Made by a program: the position numbers and the translations under genes. A DNA stretch of 64,000 nt, taken from positions 6,451,001-6,515,000 of the forward strand of contig OX438748.1 in NCBI GenBank assembly GCA_949316235.1. The letters run 5' to 3'. Below, piece by piece: positions 41,418 to 51,610 of this stretch; the stretch's first letter is position 1, and every line of letters starts with the position of its first letter. The stretch is from Oegoconia quadripuncta. Its lineage: Eukaryota; Arthropoda; Insecta; Lepidoptera; Autostichidae. The notes below the pieces were generated by a model. It saw only the letters and a list, made by a program, of their open reading frames with translations, had not been told where the DNA came from and made no database searches.

Positions 41418-41935
41418 ACAAACCGGGCAAGTGTGAGTCTGACTCACGCACCGAGGGTCTATCAGAGCAATTGAGTCTCGAAAGTAACGTAAAGTAAGTA
41501 ACAATAAAAAAAAAATATGTGAAATAACTACCACATTAATGATTTTCGGATTTTCCTTGTGTTGTGAGATCCTTGATTCATGCAAAATTTTATGATTCTT
41601 GGTTAAAAGGATAATATTTACCAGCCTTTAGGCTTTTTTTATTTATTCTGTACCTATCTAAAAAAAAATTACTTTATCTAATGAGGATGCTACTGGACGG
41701 AATAAACCCTCTTAACGTAAAGTAACCTATTGGTTTTGTTTTGTTTATGAGTATCAAAATAAGCTTAATAAATAGCCGTATCTTTTGATTCCAATAGTGG
41801 AAATAAATATTTGGCATTAATTTCATAATACCTCCACGCGATCCTGAGAAAAGGGACTTGACAGACAGACGGATGGACAACGAACTGATCCTATAAGGGT
41901 TCCTTTTAACTTACGGAATTCTAAAAACTATAATA
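41418..41935 (+). repeat. Unclassified repeat (ACCGGGCAAGTG...AAGGGTTCC)
   Basis: Starts GACAAACCGGGCAAGTGTGA, GTCTGACTCACGCACCGAGG, and ends GGGACTTGACAGACAGACGG, CGAACTGATCCTATAAGGGT, TCCTTTTAACTTACGG. Words from its two ends recur at 1498-1540, 30380-30430 and 44950-44980. A dispersed repeat of this layout is, from memory, common in Lepidoptera; its class is not known to me. Confidence 0.55.
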
Positions 41936-42157
41936 AAATAATAATAAATATTTGTGACACCAATCGCAAACTATAAGCAAAGCTTGTACTATGAATACTA
42001 AATAAAGGATAAACATACATAAATATTTATATAAACATCCATGACTCGGGAATAAATGTTCGTATTCATCACACAAACATATACCCCTCGCGGGAATCGA
42101 ACCTGCAACCGTGGGTTTCGCTGACAGGGTCACTATCCACTACACCAACCGGTCGTC
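41933..42157 (-). mobile_element. SINE-2, full length
   Basis: Minus strand: CCGGTTGGTGTAGTGGATAG, GGTTCGATTCC, GATGAATACGAACATTTATT, CCGAGTCATGGATGTTTATA, and an ATTTATTATTATTTTATT tail. Confidence 0.84.
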
Positions 42158-42438
42158 GAACTATGTTGTCTCCATTGAATTCTTTACAACAATTATTGCC
42201 GCACCAACGAATGTTACGGCTGAAATTACTTGTAATAACTATGTCATTAATTATACTGGATGGTCTACGAAAATAACTTTGACATTTATTATACCTTATT
42301 TGCGACATCACGTGTTGTGGAGGATGTGTACAACGTTAATGCATAGGTTCTTGCAAATTAGTCACAGAAAGTGAGTTATATTAGCTTAATTTGTAGGTAT
42401 TGACTGAATTTACCTTCATTTATAATATTAAGTAAGCT
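42158..42438. other. Unassigned; two overlapping frames
   Basis: Frames of 80 and 87 codons on opposite strands overlap the SINE edge and have no recognisable domain. Confidence 0.35.
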
Positions 42439-42500
42439 GCAGAGAAACATGACCCCAGTACATGCAGTCACAATATGAACAGAGGGTCATATTTCTCTGC
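42439..42500. repeat. 17-bp inverted repeat, GCAGAGAAAYATGACCC
   Basis: Arms 42439-42455 and 42484-42500 differ at one base, around a 28-nt loop. Could be a minute MITE relic or hairpin. Confidence 0.75.
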
Positions 42501-42940
42501 ATTTTTCTGTATATTCAGCGTTATAGTTATTCATACAGGGTTGACATGATCATTGATAGCGTGAAGCCTATATTCAAGGTATTCAGTTAGTTATTAAAGT
42601 GGTCTAATTGGTTAACTACTGTAAACAAAATAAAAATTCTCGATTTCTTGAGTTATGACAAAATTTTATTACTTTTATTTCAATCAGAATAACATATTTT
42701 TCAAATACATAAATTCACTAGATTATCGCCATTATCACCGAATGGTGAAGAGAGTTTCTCCAAAAAATGGAATTACATGCAAATTTTGTAGACCAAATTT
42801 TTCGAAATGAATGTGACCGATTCTATTGAAACTTTGTACGTATAATCAGGATAGCTCTAAAAGGTGAGTAGAAAATATTGTCAAAATATCGAATTTAAAA
42901 GAATGTATTATTTATTAAGTATGTACATGAAACAACAAAT

Positions 42941-43210
42941 TTATAAAACACAATTAAAAATACCTATATCTTGTAGAAAAAATACACCGTCCAACTCGCT
43001 TCCGTGAGGCATAGTACCTAGTACGCTAGTGCTATTGCCCCGCTGAATGCATAAGCTCAGCTGCTGAGCAAAGTAGGTACCAGCTCTCACATCTCCAGAG
43101 GCGTGGACCAGTCTAACGGATAAATCCTTTACAAAATGTTTTGTGTCAGAAGACCACGGGCCCAAAGTCTCCACTGCAAGCGCCGCAAACTCGTGGTTTA
43201 TAGAGATTGT
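42941..43210 (-). pseudogene. LINE polyprotein C-terminal fragment
   Basis: Minus frame with ETLGPWSSDTKHFVKDLSVR, LVHASGDVRAGTYFAQQLSL, CIQRGNSTSVLGTM. The ETLGPW, SGDxRAG, QQLSLxIQRGN and SVLGTM words are the usual end of a widespread non-LTR retrotransposon reverse-transcriptase ORF in invertebrates. In frame it extends upstream of the first Met to about 43206 (INHEFAALAVETLGPW). The RT domain is missing, so this is a 5'-truncated remnant. The exact clade is unsure. Confidence 0.65.
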
Positions 43211-43716
43211 CGCATATTGTATGTATGTAGTTGTATGTATTGTATTTTTTCTGTTTCTATGGAAAACTTAAAATCGCTCTAATTTAGTTTCGATATTCTT
43301 TTTCGAAAACATTCTTTATATATGCTTAGTTCTCTTTCCCAACATAACCTATGCTTAATTCTGAAAGGGGAGGGACTGTGAGGATGATAGTCTGTTATTG
43401 TGTTACCTTCAGGCGTAGCACAGGCTATATAATCGAGAGATCGACAATCTACAATGAACTGACGAACTCGTCAAACTTTTGTAATTGAATCGAGCGAACT
43501 ACAGCGACAGCCGCTAACTCTCAACAGCGACTATAGACATACAAAATATGTAGACCAACTTATCATTATGTCGTTTAGAATCTTTATTTTTATCTAGGTT
43601 AGGAGAAAATTTAGAAAACCCTCATGAATACAGACAATTATATCATCCAGAAAAACTAAACGAACTGTGTTAAAAGCTAAATATCTTCGAAACGGCTTAA
43701 CCAATTTCTTTCAAAC
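43211..43716. other. Unassigned sequence
   Basis: GTGTTAAAAGCTAAATATCT at 43668-43687 recurs, one base different, at 44321-44340, beyond the nested elements: a direct repeat in the target region. Confidence 0.45.
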
Positions 43717-44265
43717 ATGGCTATTTTTAAATTAATTTAATTACGTATGTGCATTTATCCGACTGCTTTTAAACGGTGAAGGAAAATATTGTGCGGAAAC
43801 CAGGGGGCCGATCACGCTAAGTTTGAACCATATTTAATACTAAAGCTAAACCATAACCAAAAACGTTACGATGAGCACACTTCGTATCGCGCTAATCATT
43901 TGAACGGAAATTAAAGTAGTTTTTTTTTTAATACTCGTGGTTAGCTCTAAACATTTTGGGTTTGGTTTTACTTTGATAGCGTAAACGACAGAATCGTTCA
44001 CAAAAAATAGCACGATACCTTTTTTTGCTTCAGCTATACTAAAACTAAACCAAAACCAAAAATGTTCCGTTCGAACGGTAAAACCATTGTAAAATAGTGC
44101 GATCGGCCCCCTGCATGCCTGAGAAATAAAAATTCAAAGGAATGTGAAATCCCCAACACGCATTGGGCCAGCGTGGTAGACTATGGCCCATACTCCCTCA
44201 TATACGAGGGAGGCCTATATCCCTGCAGTGTGATGTTTATGGGCTGATGATGATGATGGCTATTT
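43717..44265 (+). mobile_element. 5'-truncated SINE-4 with 10-bp target duplication
   Basis: ATGGCTATTT at 43717-43726 recurs at 44256-44265. Between them: TTAAATTAATTTAATTACGT, TATCCGACTGCTTTTAAACG, then the MITE, then GCATGCCTGAGAAATAAAAA, GCATTGGGCCAGCGTGGTAG, CATACTCCCTCATATACGAG, GCCTATATCCCTGCAGTG and GGGCTGATGATGATGATG. This matches the complete SINE-4 at 60412 minus its tRNA head. Confidence 0.83.
43802..44112. mobile_element. MITE inside the SINE-4 copy
   Basis: AGGGGGCCGATCACGCT (43802-43818) and its inverted partner AGTGCGATCGGCCCCCT (44096-44112) match at 15 of 17. The SINE resumes directly after it (AAACC before, GCATGCCTG after). The interior repeats a CTAAACCAWAACCAAAAA word at 43847 and 44044 (direct) and near 43960-43975 (inverted). 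No ORF. Superfamily not assigned. Confidence 0.8.
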
Positions 44266-44340
44266 ATCCTCTATAATCCATCCCTATAAAGATATCATCG
44301 AAATACATATAAAAAATTGTGTTACAAGCTAAATATCTTC

Positions 44341-44472
44341 ATATGCGTCAGGTGGCCACTAGTCTGACACAAATGCATCACACAGGACCCACGCGGTGGA
44401 TTATGATCCATACCCTCTCCTTGTGAGAGGAGGCTGTGCCCCAATAGTGGGTACGTATGAGGATGGCTAAGA
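44341..44472 (+). repeat. Retroelement 3' end fragment
   Basis: GTCAGGTGGCCACTAGTCTG, CACGCGGTGGATTATGATCC, ATACCCTCTCCTTGTGAGAG, GCTGTGCCCCAATAGTGGGT, GTATGAGGATGG. The layout parallels the SINE-4/RTE 3' end (GGTGGACTATGG...AGGCC...CAGTGGG) but from a different subfamily. Confidence 0.5.
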
Positions 44473-45405
44473 ATCTGTCCCCTCCTAAAAAAATCGGATC
44501 ACGCATTACTGAGATACGGCTGTTAGGTGAATATAATCGAATCGAAATAAATCGAAGGTGGCAACGCGCCCATCCGGAACCCCCAACTTATTTGCATTCC
44601 TGGCTATTTTTTTCAGATGTGTGTGGTACACTAATTTGTTCTGTCTTGTCTATCACAATTCTTAACTCTACACAATCATAGTGTTGGACCAAGTTGTTAA
44701 GGGCCAAGTTAATCGCACGATTAGGGGGCACAATTTCACTAAGTCGGTATCGTGCGGTGCCTGGTGCACCTCTAGTATACCTACTTGCTTTGAATTAACA
44801 CTTACGTGTTTTAATTTTATCAACTTGAAAATACGACCTTTAATTTCTTTTTCATTAGCCCATAAAATGGAATTATGTAAATTCTCTTCAATATTTTAGA
44901 CGACAATACCAAATTATGATTGTCTACGTCCAATACTTTCTAAAATAAATGGAAATGACAGATGGACGGAGAGACAGATGAAGAGATACGACTTTGAATC
45001 CACAACTTTCCGTTTCGCTATTTTCGGTAGTTCACAGAACACTAAAGTCACGCGTAGATAGATAACGAAATCTCGGAGTAATCGGCGCAAATACCTACAT
45101 AGAAAAAATATTGAGATGATAAAAGAAAAATAAAATTTAGACTTCAATTTGACCCTTTTTTAGAAGTCGGTAAAATCTGCTTCAATTAAAATATGAACGA
45201 AAAAGCCACAAAAAATAGACACTACATAATACAGAATAATTTAATGAGAAAAAATAAATATAATTTCAGTATACATTCCACTTTTCTAAAAAAACTGATT
45301 ATGATTCTCAAGGAACATTAATCGGTCATAGGTTACTTCCCCTATGTTCATGACTAAATTACGAAGGAGCACGTCACTAAATTATGTGTGTCATAGATTG
45401 TTTGT
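44473..45405. other. Unassigned
   Basis: 44940-45165 shares words with the 41418 repeat (GATGGACGGAGAGACAG). No gene recognised. Confidence 0.35.
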
Positions 45406-45470
45406 CATGTAGCATCTGAGATCGAACCCGGGCCCCCCTCTCACGCGTTAGCATTTGTCTTCATTTTCTT
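45406..45470 (-). mobile_element. Possible tRNA-like SINE scrap
   Basis: On the minus strand GGGCCCGGGTTCGATCTCAG contains a B-box-like GGTTCGATC, but no A box or body from the four families is recognised. Confidence 0.3.
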
Positions 45471-47348
45471 AGGTTGTAAGGGTTGTAGGTAGTTTATATT
45501 TATCGATAAAATTGTATCGATAACATGCAGAATGAGATTATACATTACAATATTCACATTTGTGATATTATATATTTTTGACTTAGATAATTTTCTATAT
45601 GATTTCAATTATTTTAAGTGGGTTACTTTCTTTGGAACGATTTATTAACAACCTAGCGGATGTTACTTTAATTTCGTCCCGAATTTCGTAAATATCATTT
45701 TTCTTGAAATAATTTATTATGATATTTAAGTACATTGTTTAGTAATTGTTAACAATATTATCATGATGCAATAATGGCAGTTATACATATTTACCTATTC
45801 GATTTAGATAATACTTGTTTTAAAAATCTCTTTATTGTAAAATAAACTTTTAATATTTGGAACACCCAAACCCTTATATTTGGGATATAGGTATACCCGG
45901 TCCCTATTTGGGATGATAGTCTTGACGTTATGTATGTATATTTTAAAAAAAGGCAATAGCATTTAGCGACTATTATATTATACTAAATACCAAATAAATA
46001 TTTTTTTATTAGAAAGAAGAAAGAATCTGTGAAAGCATCAGATTAGATTTTTGTGTATATAAACAAACAAATAAAACTTGAATTGTATTTTACAGTAAGA
46101 ATCAAGTAATTTTTCAAATTGCCTATATTGTAGGTAGGTACTCTTTCTTATAAAAATATCGACAATTAAATTTGAGGCGAGCATCACTACGCCTTAGAAC
46201 AAAGAACATTGATATTAATTTCGCCTTCCCGTACCAAATCACGTCTATCTAATTATCCGATATCCTGCGACCGGTAAATATTAAATTATGAAATTCGCGA
46301 CCTTCTTTCCTCCCAGGGGAAATAATAGGCTTGTTTTTAAATGAAATAAGGAGGGTACAACCCTATTACGTAACGGTTTCCAATTAGCCCATATTTTGAT
46401 AAAATATTCTTTTTGTGTGACACTCTTGTTTTGGTAAAATTTGGAGAAAGACTGTATTGCGTATTTGTAATAATTATTGTAACTGAAGATGTGTTCCGTA
46501 GCGAAAATTGGCGCCAGTCATTTATTTCAGAAAATTGAACGTAAACTAATTAATTACAGTCATAGAAAATTGTGACCAAAATACAGACACGTGCAGTTAA
46601 AATGAAATTTGAATATTGCAGGTGAGTTTGAGGAGACTAAATGGAATATTAACATTTTAGAGGATATTGTGTGGGTATTTATATGAAAGCTTTTTAGGCT
46701 GGTAAGCCATGGATTGCGGCTCCACATAAGCATGTCTTGGGTGGATAAGGTCCTTTTTCTTCTATTTATTACACATCTGCTGACGCCCGACCGAAGTCCG
46801 ACAAGGCATTTGCAGGTGGATCGTAGCCGGTGTCTCGTGGGGCACGTGCAGCGACGAGAATTTAGAAGTACGATAGAACTTTTGGTCCACGTCTTGAATT
46901 TAGCTCAGAATCTGTGTTTCTTAATGGGCAGGGGGCAGGCAATGGCTCATGAAGCTGTTTTTGAGGTGCACTGGTGGAAGGCTATGATGATTTAAGGCCT
47001 GCTAACGAGTTTGGTTGCATAGGGATAAGTTGACTTGAGTGTGATATTACGACAAGTGTCTGTAAAAGCTGTGTCCACATCTTTCGCGAGGAGTATTTAT
47101 GACCAGACTGGGCATGCATATATTCCAGCTAGGGCAACTGTCATTATGAGAGTCATCTAATTTTCAGTTATTTCCCATTTTTTCTTTTAACAATCTTATA
47201 TATCCAATTCTCGAGCCACTTAGGATTGATAGATTTGTGTCAGAGTGGCCACCTGATAGTCAATGTATTCAAGCCGCCTCTGTAGTCTACTAAATTGGCT
47301 TAAGGACTGCCTTCAATTGAAAACAAGTGGTTAGACTGTTGATCTACA
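45471..47348. other. Unassigned
   Basis: No repeat family recognised. A 93-codon plus frame at 46714-46995 (MRLHISMSWVDKVLFLLF...) starts with a hydrophobic run but has no recognisable domain; the block 46690-47290 is less AT-rich than the flanks. Confidence 0.35.
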
Positions 47349-47678
47349 TTTTTTTTTCTTCACAACGGGTTAGCACTTGACCTCAATCACACCTGATGTT
47401 AAGTGAAGATGAGGCCGTAGGTGGAAGCGTACTGACCCGGAAACCCGAACATTTGGGGAACTGGCTATCTTATCTCTGACAACCGGAACACAACAATGCT
47501 ATTAACATTGCTGTTTGGCGGCAGATTTAGATAAGATGGTGGTAGCTAGCCAGGCGGACATTTAAAATGCCCTACCACCACCCAAACCGAGTACTAAACA
47601 TGTACCCCGCTGGGGATCGAAACCGCGACCTCCGATTCGTAAACCCTATGTTGTTTACATTGAGCCACGGAGGCGGTT
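47349..47678 (-). mobile_element. SINE-1, full length
   Basis: Minus strand: CCGCCTCCGTGGCTCAATGT, GTTTCGATCCC (B box with one change), TCCGCCTGGCTAGCTACCAC, CATCAGGTGTGATTGAGGTC, tail at 47350-47359. The intact body suggests recent insertion. Confidence 0.86.
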
Positions 47679-48679
47679 GAAATACATTATGTTGCACGAA
47701 GACGCTTTGCTGTATTTTGCGTTAAGATTGCAAAGAAATGGTGTTTCCTAAAATTTGTACTACAGGGTATCAGATGGTTATGCCTACGTTTATGTATATT
47801 AATGAGGGCCTGACTGACCAGGTAACAGTTTCAAATGGAAATTTTACTTAACTCCTGTCTCTTACCTTAAGTGGGGCGTTCAGCATCTTCCAAATTCTTT
47901 CCAAATAGCTTAAACGTTTAAATATAGTAATTTGTATCGCGTATAACTCGAAAACTGTTTTAAGCGACCGCATCCATTGATCTGCAATCTCAACAACTTT
48001 GTTCTTCATTGGAGACCATCTTAATTTGGTGATTTAAAGTTCGGTAGCTATTAAATTATAAATTCTAAGGGAATATGTCATAGCCCGGGGACGACCATTG
48101 CTTAGATTGGATTTGAATATGTAAAAGGGCATTAAAGTGAAATTCAAGGCCTTTTCTCAGGCCGAAATTATCCGGTTATAATACTATGGTGATTTCAGCT
48201 TGGTATTTTAAGTCCATGGCAAAACGTCAAATTCTTGAGGACCAGAACATGGCCACGCCAATATTGCATTGAATTGATATTTACTAGGTATTCATACGAG
48301 TATTACACTTATGTTTTTAAATTTAAACAAAAAAAATAATAATATGCATAAATACTCCTTAAATTTTATGTGAATTGATATATTTTTATTTTATTAATTT
48401 CAATTTAACAACGGTCTTAATATTTAGAGGGCTAGCAGCTACCTGGGCCAGCGCGTATGTCTGGTCATACAACGTAGCAAGAAGGCTAGTCTGGGTAATC
48501 AGAAGTGCCTCAAAGTACTGACCTGGAACATGTATTGTGTTCTACCTATAACTTGAATCTATGTTCCAGATCTTGTTTTTCTCTTTTTTAGTATGTTTTT
48601 GTTAATATCTTTTATTATCCTTTATAGCAAAATATTATATACTTTCGCCCTCGCCGCAGCTCAAACGATTCAGATTTCA
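47679..48679. other. Unassigned sequence
   Basis: No gene or repeat recognised. Confidence 0.4.
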
Positions 48680-48930
48680 TAATAATAATAAATGTCCTAG
48701 GATATGCATACAACGCCATCTAGTCAAGCAACTACGCTTGAATTATGGATACCAGATGATTGTTATATTATACAGAAATATCATATTTTTTGGAATTATA
48801 TTCATAAAGAAGACCTCAGGACCTACACGTATCCTTATTCATCCGTCATACAAACATATGCCCACAGCGGGATTCGAATCCGCGACCTTTTGGTTAGTAG
48901 TCAGGGTTTCTAACCACTAAACCAAACAGG
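48680..48930 (-). mobile_element. SINE-3, full length
   Basis: Minus strand: CTGTTTGGTTTAGTGGTTAG head, GGTCGCGGATTCGAATCC, GGGCATATGTTTGTATGACG, GGTATCCATAATTCAAGCGT, AGTTGCTTGACTAGATGGCG, tail with TTATTATTATT. Short plus frames across it are by-products. Confidence 0.78.
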
Positions 48931-50002
48931 TAAACAATTAGACACACTTGTAATTAAGGCAATTATTGACGCAACTATAAAACCAACGATGAACTTTAGA
49001 TAGGTATAAATATAATTAGTTAAATATACCAGGTTAGTGTACAATATCAAAAACTTGCTGTCCAGTATAAACAATCCAGTTCTTGAACATAACCTACCCC
49101 AACCATACACACGTTTTCCAAAATACCAGTAATATACACCGGTACCCGTTTAAGCGTAATGCAAACTATATCGGTACCAATCAGGCCACATCAAAGGGCT
49201 GCAATAAGCCAGCGGATACCAAATCACCAAAGGACCAATTACAATGTTAAAAGGAGACCCGCCGCGGGGCACACATGGGAACTGAATTTGAATTTGAAAT
49301 TTCGGTACCAATTTAGCTTGAGGTGCCAGGCGACAGATACCGAAACATAGCACTGGAAAAGGAGTGATCAAAATTTTGTAGTATACGCTAGGGAAGAAGA
49401 TAAATTTCATTATTTAGTATGACACGATTTTTTTCACCCTATTCAAAAAATATCAAATCTTTGGAGTACATTTTAGTAAATGAAGTTCAATACAAAACAA
49501 AGTGAATACTGAAATCTAGGCCTGGAGGCATGGATAGTAATTTTTGACATTTTTGACATTAGAGGAAAGAATAAGGTGCATTTGGTATTGCTCTATATTG
49601 TTTAGTAAAAGATAAAAGGAGACAGTGCAGGAGAGGAAAATAAAGTCACCCTGTGCTGAAAAAGTATGAAAAAGGAGCAAGTTCAATAATAATATTCCAA
49701 AGATAAAAGATTTTTTTTCATTAAAATGTCGTAAATAGCACTAGGAGAATGACAGGCGCGATCAACGTTTATATTTGTTAATATTTGTCCTGATCATTTG
49801 TTTGACCGAAATATACAACTATCCCACTCTCACGTCGCATCGCGAGCGATAAACGATGTCATGCTACGGGGGCTGCTATAGATCCATTTAACTACTGAAA
49901 ATTTCTCGTAGATAGTTAACAACCTACCTATGTTGACACAAAAATGATCGATTCCTTTATTTGTCAATTACAGGCGAAACGATGAGGTCTTTGCTACTCA
50001 AT
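48931..50002. other. Mostly unassigned
   Basis: 49808-49867 is the second copy of the ACGATGTCATGCT repeat. 49140-49360 is a little GC-richer with three GGTACC/GGTACCAAT words. No gene recognised. Confidence 0.38.
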
Positions 50003-50013
50003 AATCTTCAAAT

Positions 50014-50132
50014 AATAGTCCCCAACCCGCATTGGGCCAGCGTGGTGGACTATGGCCCTTACTCCCTCATTATACGAGGGAAGGCCTATATCCCTGCAGT
50101 GGGATGTTTACGGGCTGATGATGATGATGAAG
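50014..50132 (+). mobile_element. Short SINE-4 3' end with 11-bp target duplication
   Basis: AATCTTCAAAT at 50003-50013 and 50133-50143 flanks GTCCCCAACCCGCATTGGGC, CAGCGTGGTGGACTATGGCC, GGCCTATATCCCTGCAGTGG and (GATGAT)n. Only the last 115 bp of SINE-4 were copied, a strong 5' truncation. The 74-codon frame through it is a by-product. Confidence 0.85.
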
Positions 50133-50143
50133 AATCTTCAAAT

Positions 50144-50854
50144 TTTTATCGAATGTTGTCGAAACATCAACCTTCCGATTACTAGGACTTAATAACTCAT
50201 GTGGAAATAATTTGACAGAATTTCACAGCCATATAAATAATAGTTGAAATAGGAAACCTCTATTTTTTCCAAATTTAATTAGGATTGTAATAATTTATCT
50301 GTATTTTAAGATGATACTATTCAGAGTCACAATATTAATACCGGGTCGCGTCGCGCTTCTCCCGAGGGGTTTCTAAATCATCCGTCCCTGTCGCTCCCTT
50401 GCGCCCGGCGCTAGAGTGGTAGAAACATGTGGATAAGGTCACAAAATTTTAATAGAACAACATGGGAATAATTAACATCTACCAGATCAACACATTAACG
50501 AAATTTACAGTCTACAACCGGATATAACTTTTTGGGTTCCTGATATGCCCTGTCTTACGAAAGCAATTAAGAAAATCTTTTCACTGTCATGAAAATTAAA
50601 CTCCTGACCCTATTACATAGGTGCCAACGTACGTACAGTAACACGAATAATTCGATAAAGAAATCGATCATTTTAATAAAAACAATTGACAATACTGCTT
50701 ACTCATCTTCTTTTTCTTCGGTTGGTTTCTTAATTTTTCGAGTCTTGAGTTATTATTCAGCCTTTTTATTATTCAGCGATTGAGCAAAAAAATTACATCA
50801 CCAACAATGCATGAACTTTGTCCAGAATTCAGTGAGCCACACACATTTGCTATT
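50144..50854. other. Unassigned; GC-rich spot 50342-50420
   Basis: CGGGTCGCGTCGCGCTTCTC and CGCCCGGCGCTAGAG stand out from AT-rich flanks. No gene or repeat recognised. Confidence 0.35.
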
Positions 50855-50985
50855 TTCATACAATACAATACTTTTTATTGCGCAAAATAATTTACATTAA
50901 TTTTTGATGATAACAATAGAACACAATTAGGCGGTTTTATTACTAAAAGCGATCTTTTCCAGACAACCCAAAGACTTTCATTATT
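50855..50985 (-). mobile_element. LINE 3' UTR tail
   Basis: Minus strand: AAAGTCTTTGGGTTGTCTGG, AAAAGATCGCTTTTAGTAAT, AAACCGCCTAATTGTG, TGCGCAATAAAAAGTATTGT. Matches the inverted copy at 56957-57060 in block order. Confidence 0.6.
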
Positions 50986-51300
50986 ATTCAGATGGGAATG
51001 TCCACTAGAGTCTAGCGGCGACGTAGCGCCTCCGGTTACATTCGCTTTACGGTGTAATTTTTCTTATGTTATTTATTTATTTATTACGATGTGAGTGATC
51101 TATATCACGTCATATCTTACACTCTTGTAAATGGGCTGGCATTTATTCAGCCCGGGCGCACCACAAGTCTTTGTCTTCGGATGTGGTGGTGCCTTTACTT
51201 TCATTGTTTCGTTTGATAGCGTTGTAATTATTGTGGTGGTTTTTTAACTAGATCGTAATTAGGTTTTCATGTTTGCCTTTAAATATATTTAACAACCATT
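50986..51300. other. Unassigned sequence
   Basis: Possibly upstream LINE sequence; no frame readable. Confidence 0.35.
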
Positions 51301-51610
51301 AAACGGAAACTATGTGCCAAAGGCTATTATAAAATTTTTGACTATCTGGATGATAAGAATGCGTGGACATGAACCGCTCGGCAATATCCAGTATATTTAA
51401 TTCTTATTTTTTTTTGTCGAATCATAAATTTTACAATTACTTGAAATTGTATTTGTATTGACTTATTTAAAAAGAGCAAACCTGGAGTTTCTTGCTCGTT
51501 CTTCTCTGGGGAGACTGCCTAGTGAATGAGCGATAACTGTATGTCATGAGGAATTCAAATGTTATTCTTATAACTTACGAAATAAAACATTTTTTATTTG
51601 ATTTGAAATC
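51301..51610 (+). pseudogene. Jockey-type LINE C-terminus and 3' UTR
   Basis: 51301-51372 encodes KRKLCAKGYYKIFDYLDDKN then AWT and TGA. The KGYY...DYLxDKxAW ending is the usual C-terminus of the ORF2 of Jockey/CR1-like LINEs of Lepidoptera (from memory of the family). The 3' UTR follows with TTTCTTGCTCGTTCTTCTCT and ends ACGAAATAAAACATTTTTTA and a TTTGATTTGA tail. 5'-truncated, hence dead. Confidence 0.68.

Noticed and set aside
46714..46995. 93-codon plus-strand ORF with hydrophobic start
   Set aside because: The hydrophobic run is not followed by any recognisable domain and no gene structure is visible.
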